Source: Domibacillus iocasae
GTDB taxonomy: Bacteria > Bacillota > Bacilli > Bacillales > Domibacillaceae
Direction: 5' to 3'
NCBI RefSeq assembly: GCF_001750285.1
Contig: NZ_MAMP01000003.1
Coordinates: 1 to 64,000 of the forward strand
DNA length: 64,000 nt
The translations under genes and the position numbers were made by a program. The notes under the pieces are model-generated. The model was not told the DNA's origin. It searched no databases and worked only from the letters and a program-made list of their open reading frames with translations. This document shows positions 60,292 through 64,000 of the stretch, piece by piece (positions within the stretch are counted from its first letter, which is position 1; the number at the start of each line of letters is the position of its first letter).

Positions 60292-60537
60292 ATGGATTTT
60301 CTTCTGGTCGGATTCCTTTTATGGGGGCTGTTGATTGCCGCTGTCATTCTGCTTATTTTAGGCTTATGGAAAAACTCGTGGAAAGCACTCCTTTGGAGCG
60401 GAATCGCGTTTTTGCCGCCGATGCTGCTTATTGCATTAGGACACGATGGATTTATATTCAAGCTGGCGCTGCTTATACCGGCTGCGGTTATTGCGGGCGC
60501 GGTTTATATGAAAAAGCGAATGATGTATTTTATGTAA
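60292..60537 (+). CDS. Small membrane protein of unknown function
   Basis: This 81-residue protein has three hydrophobic segments (about 2-25, 33-50 and 55-72) and a short basic C-terminus. I do not recognise the family. The ATG at 60292 has GGGGGGCGCTG upstream, a better position than the ATG at 60271. A bidirectional terminator follows. Confidence 0.7.
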   Translation: MDFLLVGFLLWGLLIAAVILLILGLWKNSWKALLWSGIAFLPPMLLIALGHDGFIFKLALLIPAAVIAGAVYMKKRMMYFM

Positions 60538-60577
60538 AAAAAAGCTGAACCTTTTTATAGGGTTCAGCTTTTTTTAT
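60538..60577. terminator. Bidirectional terminator
   Basis: Arms AAAGCTGAACC (60541-60551) and GGTTCAGCTTT (60561-60571) with A8 on one side and T7 on the other. It serves the convergent genes on both strands. Confidence 0.95.
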
Positions 60578-60987
60578 TAAGCGCGTGTCCGCCGGCGGTG
60601 GCGCCACATCATGTATTGATAGCGAATAAAGCAGCCAATGCAAAAGCCCATCAATGCGACAGCCGCGGCGGCGATTACCATAATGCCAAATGCGTAGCCG
60701 GCTGCTGTCCATCCCGCGTAAAAAGAAAGAAGGGAAAGGGCAAGGCAGATTGTCGCAATCCATTGATTAAAAATCTGCTGGTCTTTGTCTTCTTGAATAT
60801 ATTGATTGGCCGGCTTTTTCAAAAACGGGCGGCTGAATAAAATAATCGGATTTTTCTTTGTTACGAGTGTGTAAACACCAATTAAAAATGGCAGAAATAA
60901 AATTGCCGGATGAATGATTAATCCTGCTAAAACGGACAGAACCATAAACATTTGATTCGTTTGAACAAGTGGTTTTGGAATACCCAT
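60577..60987 (-). CDS. DUF4395 family membrane protein
   Basis: The 136-residue protein begins MGIPKPLVQTNQMFMVLSVL, the DUF4395 opening. It has four hydrophobic segments (about 12-45 in two helices, 75-95 and 97-120). A GFCIGC cysteine pair lies in the last segment. The C-terminus is arginine-rich. The family has no firm function; some members accompany thioredoxin-like proteins. Start ATG has GGAAGGTG. Confidence 0.85.
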   Translation of the reverse strand: MGIPKPLVQTNQMFMVLSVLAGLIIHPAILFLPFLIGVYTLVTKKNPIILFSRPFLKKPANQYIQEDKDQQIFNQWIATICLALSLLSFYAGWTAAGYAFGIMVIAAAAVALMGFCIGCFIRYQYMMWRHRRRTRA

Positions 60988-61156
60988 ACACGTTCACCTT
61001 CCTTTATGCACATTATACAAAGTTAATTAATCGGAATAAAGAATATTGCTCATAAAAAAGTATTTCATATCCTGACAGCGCAATTCTATTAGAATTGCCT
61101 CCCCCCTACACTCCTTAATTTTTACAGTGGGTTTCGTTGTCTAGCCGCAGTTCCAT

Positions 61157-61955
61157 CTATAATCTAGCTGCATATTTATTTAAATCTTTGCTCATCTGCT
61201 CAATTTCATTAATGAAAGAAGAAATTTCCTGTGTTGAGACTGCTTGATTTGTGCCAGCTGAAACAATTTTTTCGATTGATTCCGAAATTTCATTCATGGA
61301 TTTCTGAACTGTAAGAAGAGTCGAACGGATTTTTCAGTTGAGGCAACGGTTTCATGAGAAAGTTTACGAATCTCTTTTGCTACAACATCAAATCCGCGTC
61401 CCATATCGCCTGCCCGTGCAGCTTCAATAGAAGAATTCAAGCCAAGCAAGTTCGTTTGATCCGCCACTTTTTTTATAAAGTCGATTACGTCATCTGTTTG
61501 TTTTACTTCAGAGACCGTCTGGCTCGTATTAGCCAGACGGTCTGCACTGTTTGTAATGACAGAAATTTGATTGTTTGCTTGTCCAATCGACAAAACCATT
61601 TGATCAGAAATGCGCCACAATTTTTTTCATCTTGTTCTTGTAATTGAATCGCGACAGCCCCGATTACTTGGTTTCCTTCAACGATCGGTGCAGCCAGCCC
61701 GGTAAAAGGGAAGCCGAAAAACTCAGCAGCCACTTCCTGGCGGATCAGCTTTCCCATACTAATGCAGTCTGCCAGTGGTTCATTCGGCTTGATTTTCATT
61801 CCTTTTCTAGCACCGATATCAATCTTTGTTCCGGGATAATAAGCAAGCCATTCTTCTGTATCGGAAAGACCGATTCCGACATGTAGCAGCATGGAATGAA
61901 CAAGCGGAATGGCCTTGATCAATGAGTCAAGCAGGATGTTTTCAGTTAAAACCAC
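61157..61955 (-). pseudogene. Soluble YfmS-like chemoreceptor with two frameshifts
   Basis: On the minus strand a first frame (61955 to about 61620) gives a PAS-like sensor, including GIGLSDTEEWLAYYPGTKID and [21 protein letters not shown]. The frame shifts in an A run into [19 protein letters not shown] and the signalling tip [21 protein letters not shown] second shift near 61325, again in an A run, leads to [20 protein letters not shown] and the stop at 61157-61159. Adding one A at each site restores a full 260-residue protein. Both lesions are single-base losses in homopolymers, so sequencing error is possible. No membrane helix is present. Confidence 0.8.
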
Positions 61956-62150
61956 TATTTCTTTAAGACTGTGAATATGTTAAAACTCCTGGGAAAATAG
62001 ATTTAAACCGATCGTATTACGAACCGAATACGATAGTATATAAATAGCTGTTTTACAGCACATTCATTGTCAAAAAAAGAATAAAAAAGTTAAAAAAGAT
62101 TGATGACTGTCGGATAAAGTCGAATTTCTGAAAAATAGGGTAATTTGTCA

Positions 62151-62159
62151 TGGTATAAT
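62151..62159 (+). promoter_or_regulatory. Candidate promoter of HD-GYP gene 2 (extended -10)
   Basis: TGG TATAAT is a perfect extended -10, 91 bp before the start codon. No clear -35 is 17 bp upstream. Confidence 0.55.
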
Positions 62160-62249
62160 AAGTGAGAATACTTAGCTGAGTTATGGCTTAAAAGCGTGGA
62201 CTGAGGCTTTCCAAAAGTTGGCTTTTAAACGAGAAGGGGGGAAAAAGAC

Positions 62250-63356
62250 ATGCGGTTAATAGCACTGGAAAACTGCGGGCCCGGCACGAAACTGGGAAAA
62301 TCTATTTATAATGAAAAAGGGAAGGTTCTTCTAACGAAAGGAACTGAACTAACGCCTCCATTAATCAAACGATTAAGAAAATATAATATTTCAGCCGTGT
62401 ATATAGAGGATGAGCTATCGGAAGGAATTGAGATTGTCGAGGCGATTCCAGCAGAGCTTCGGATCGAGGCAATCGGCCTGATTACGGAAGGGTTTCATAT
62501 CATTGCAGATCTGCGCTCTTCAAGGCACGTGCAGGGTATGATGAAATCAGACCGGGTCATTCGGAGTTTTCAAAAAGTATTCCGGGACATTCACAGCTAT
62601 TTATCAAGCAACCAGCAGGCGCTTAATTTGCTCGCTACGACAAAAATCCACGAAGACTACGTGTATACTCATTCACTTAACACATCCATGTACACATGCC
62701 AGCTGGCCATTGAGAACGGGCTGCCGATTAAAAGTATTGAAGAAATGGGCCTTGGTGCGATGCTTCATGATCTTGGAAAGTTGTATATCCCAAAAGAAAT
62801 ACTCAATAAGCCGGGCAAATTAACAGGCGAGGAATTTGATGTAGTGAAAAAGCATTGTGAACTTGGCTTTGAAATATTGCGGAAAATTGATGGGCTGCCG
62901 CTTTCCGTCGCGCATTGTGCTTTTCAGCATCACGAACGGATGGACGGGCTTGGATATCCGCGTGGTTTAACGGAAAATGAAATTCATCGTTTTGCGAAAC
63001 TTCTCAGTGTGGCGGATGTGTTTGAAGCCGTAACCAGCTCACGGGTGTACCGGACGGCTATGCTGCCGCATAAAGGGCTTGAGCTTTTGTATGCAGGAAG
63101 CGGAACACAGTTTGAAAGCCGCCAGGTCCAGTTATTTAAAGAGTGCATTGCCGTTTATCCACCGGGACTGCCAGTTAAACTGAACGATGGACGGGTTGGG
63201 ATTGTGTCAAAATATCATTTCCGTTCTGCAGGAAGACCTGAAGTCCGGATTTTCCGGGATGAAGAAGGGCGCAATGTATCGCCATATGAAATCGATCTGA
63301 CCGCGTCTGAACATTTGGCGGTTGATATTGTTGAAGCGGACGCTCTGCTCAATTGA
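62250..63356 (+). CDS. HD-GYP domain cyclic-di-GMP phosphodiesterase
   Basis: The 368-residue protein has the same three-part layout as the protein at 297-1376: an N-terminal beta domain (about 1-60, GPGTKLGKSIYNEKGKVLL), an HD-GYP domain (about 115-290) and a C-terminal beta domain. Here the metal site is intact (AMLHDLGKLYIPKEI), and HHERMDGLGYPRG carries the GYP triad. Activity against c-di-GMP is therefore likely. Start ATG with GAGAAGGGGGG. The gene is followed by an ASCH protein. Confidence 0.92.
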   Translation: MRLIALENCGPGTKLGKSIYNEKGKVLLTKGTELTPPLIKRLRKYNISAVYIEDELSEGIEIVEAIPAELRIEAIGLITEGFHIIADLRSSRHVQGMMKSDRVIRSFQKVFRDIHSYLSSNQQALNLLATTKIHEDYVYTHSLNTSMYTCQLAIENGLPIKSIEEMGLGAMLHDLGKLYIPKEILNKPGKLTGEEFDVVKKHCELGFEILRKIDGLPLSVAHCAFQHHERMDGLGYPRGLTENEIHRFAKLLSVADVFEAVTSSRVYRTAMLPHKGLELLYAGSGTQFESRQVQLFKECIAVYPPGLPVKLNDGRVGIVSKYHFRSAGRPEVRIFRDEEGRNVSPYEIDLTASEHLAVDIVEADALLN

Positions 63357-63420
63357 CAAGAGAGCAGGGGAATATGATAAAGTGAAAGCCTATACAACTT
63401 TGATTAAGTGAGGGTTTAAA

Positions 63421-63756
63421 ATGACAAATCAACGTGAGCTGCCGCCCAAAACATGTACAATTGAGCGGCTTGTAACGATGAAAGAAGATGTACAAAAAGT
63501 ATTAAGCGGAGAAAAAACAGCGACACGCCGTAATGGACGCTACGCGGATATCGGTGAAGTGATGACACTTGAAGGCCGTGATTTTGTGGTTGAAAATGTG
63601 TATTCCCAATCACTTGGCGAATTAACAGACAATCATGCAAAACAAGAAGGATTTGCGACGGTTGAAGACTACAAAAATGCGATTTTGTCCTATCATCCGG
63701 GCATGCCTTGGCTGCCGCATATGCGTGTATGGGTGCATGAATTCCGCGCCGTGTAA
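63421..63756 (+). CDS. ASCH domain protein
   Basis: The 111-residue protein has the ASCH (PUA-like) RNA-binding fold. The conserved pieces are KVLSGEKTATRRNGR, the LEGRDFVVENVYSQSLGELT core and MRVWVHEF at the C-terminus. Function is unknown; ASCH proteins are thought to bind RNA or act on modified nucleosides. The ATG has GTGAGGG upstream. Its stop overlaps the next start by one base (TAATG). Confidence 0.85.
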   Translation: MTNQRELPPKTCTIERLVTMKEDVQKVLSGEKTATRRNGRYADIGEVMTLEGRDFVVENVYSQSLGELTDNHAKQEGFATVEDYKNAILSYHPGMPWLPHMRVWVHEFRAV

Positions 63757-64000
63757 TGTATGAACTAATTTTGTATGTACATATTTTCAGTGCGATTCTT
63801 TCAATCGGTCCTTTTTTTGTGCTTGTACCGATGACGAAAAAAATAAGAACAGCACATTATGATGTGCTGCTTGCTTATTTGGATGTGTTCCGGTCCGCTG
63901 TGCGTATCGTGAAACATGCCGGTCATGTTCTAGTGACAACGGGTGTACTGCTCATTTGGCAAAGCGCCTGGACGTGGGGGACATCGTGGATTATCATGAC
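63756..64000 (+). CDS. Integral membrane protein, N-terminal part (cut by window edge)
   Basis: An ATG overlapping the ASCH stop opens a frame that stays open to the window end. It begins MYELILYVHIFSAILSIGPF and continues with LVPMTKKIR, then a second hydrophobic stretch HVLVTTGVLLIWQSAW. Early His in a hydrophobic first helix recalls DUF2269/CopD-like membrane proteins, but the piece is too short to assign. Coupled to the ASCH gene. Confidence 0.65.
   Translation, partial: MYELILYVHIFSAILSIGPFFVLVPMTKKIRTAHYDVLLAYLDVFRSAVRIVKHAGHVLVTTGVLLIWQSAWTWGTSWIIM

Overview
This 64-kb window spans the chromosomal replication origin of a spore-forming, low-to-mid-GC Bacillota of the family Bacillaceae. 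Gene order closely follows the Bacillus subtilis origin region: gyrA-gyrB-recF-yaaA-dnaN-dnaA on the minus strand, oriC, then rpmH-rnpA-spoIIIJ-mnmE-mnmG-rsmG-noc-soj-spo0J on the plus strand. Sequence cues cannot fix the genus. Spo0A-type boxes in oriC, soj/spo0J/noc and spoIIIJ support an endospore former.

Layout. 1-82: 5' end of a 16S rRNA gene on the minus strand, with its promoter. 297-10267: an HD-GYP protein with a degenerate HD motif, gyrase, recF, yaaA, dnaN and dnaA, all minus strand. 8.75-8.91 and 10.37-10.68 kb: a bipartite oriC with DnaA boxes, DnaA-trios and an AT-rich unwinding region. 10.8-23.6 kb: ribosome and RNase P, membrane insertase, tRNA modification, chromosome segregation (with a parS inside spo0J), a DUF554 protein, MscS, DUF951, ychF and fetB. 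23.6-34.9 kb: rpsF-ssb-rpsR, an intact chemoreceptor beside a decayed copy, yybS-gdpP-rplI, dnaB and purA. 35.3-35.6 kb: tRNA-Asp and tRNA-Phe. 35.8-44.2 kb: the WalRK operon with walH, walI, walJ and htrA (a second perfect parS lies in walK), a tiny CxxH/CxxC gene, a decayed gene and rlmH.

From 44.2 kb on the window is accessory. The most interesting block is 44559-48706. It encodes a short-chain dehydrogenase, a membrane-anchored GGDEF-EAL protein and a tandem-duplicated 6-pyruvoyl/6-carboxy-tetrahydropterin synthase, all in one direction with no terminator between them. This may link pterin chemistry to cyclic-di-GMP signalling. After it come a nitroreductase, a YhcX-type acetyltransferase-amidohydrolase, an ldh gene behind three Rex-type operators and flanked by remnants of lrgB and lctP, an amino-acid permease, AlkC, a flavin oxidoreductase, a methyltransferase, RlmN, small membrane proteins, a frameshifted soluble chemoreceptor, a second (intact) HD-GYP protein, an ASCH protein and a membrane protein cut by the window edge.

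How the parts work together. The core supplies replication initiation, supercoiling, segregation, translation and cell-wall homeostasis. The accessory part is rich in signalling (two HD-GYP, one GGDEF-EAL, c-di-AMP phosphodiesterase GdpP, chemoreceptors) and shows active decay, with six broken or fragmentary genes. Starts were chosen by ribosome-binding-site spacing and family length, and several use TTG or GTG.
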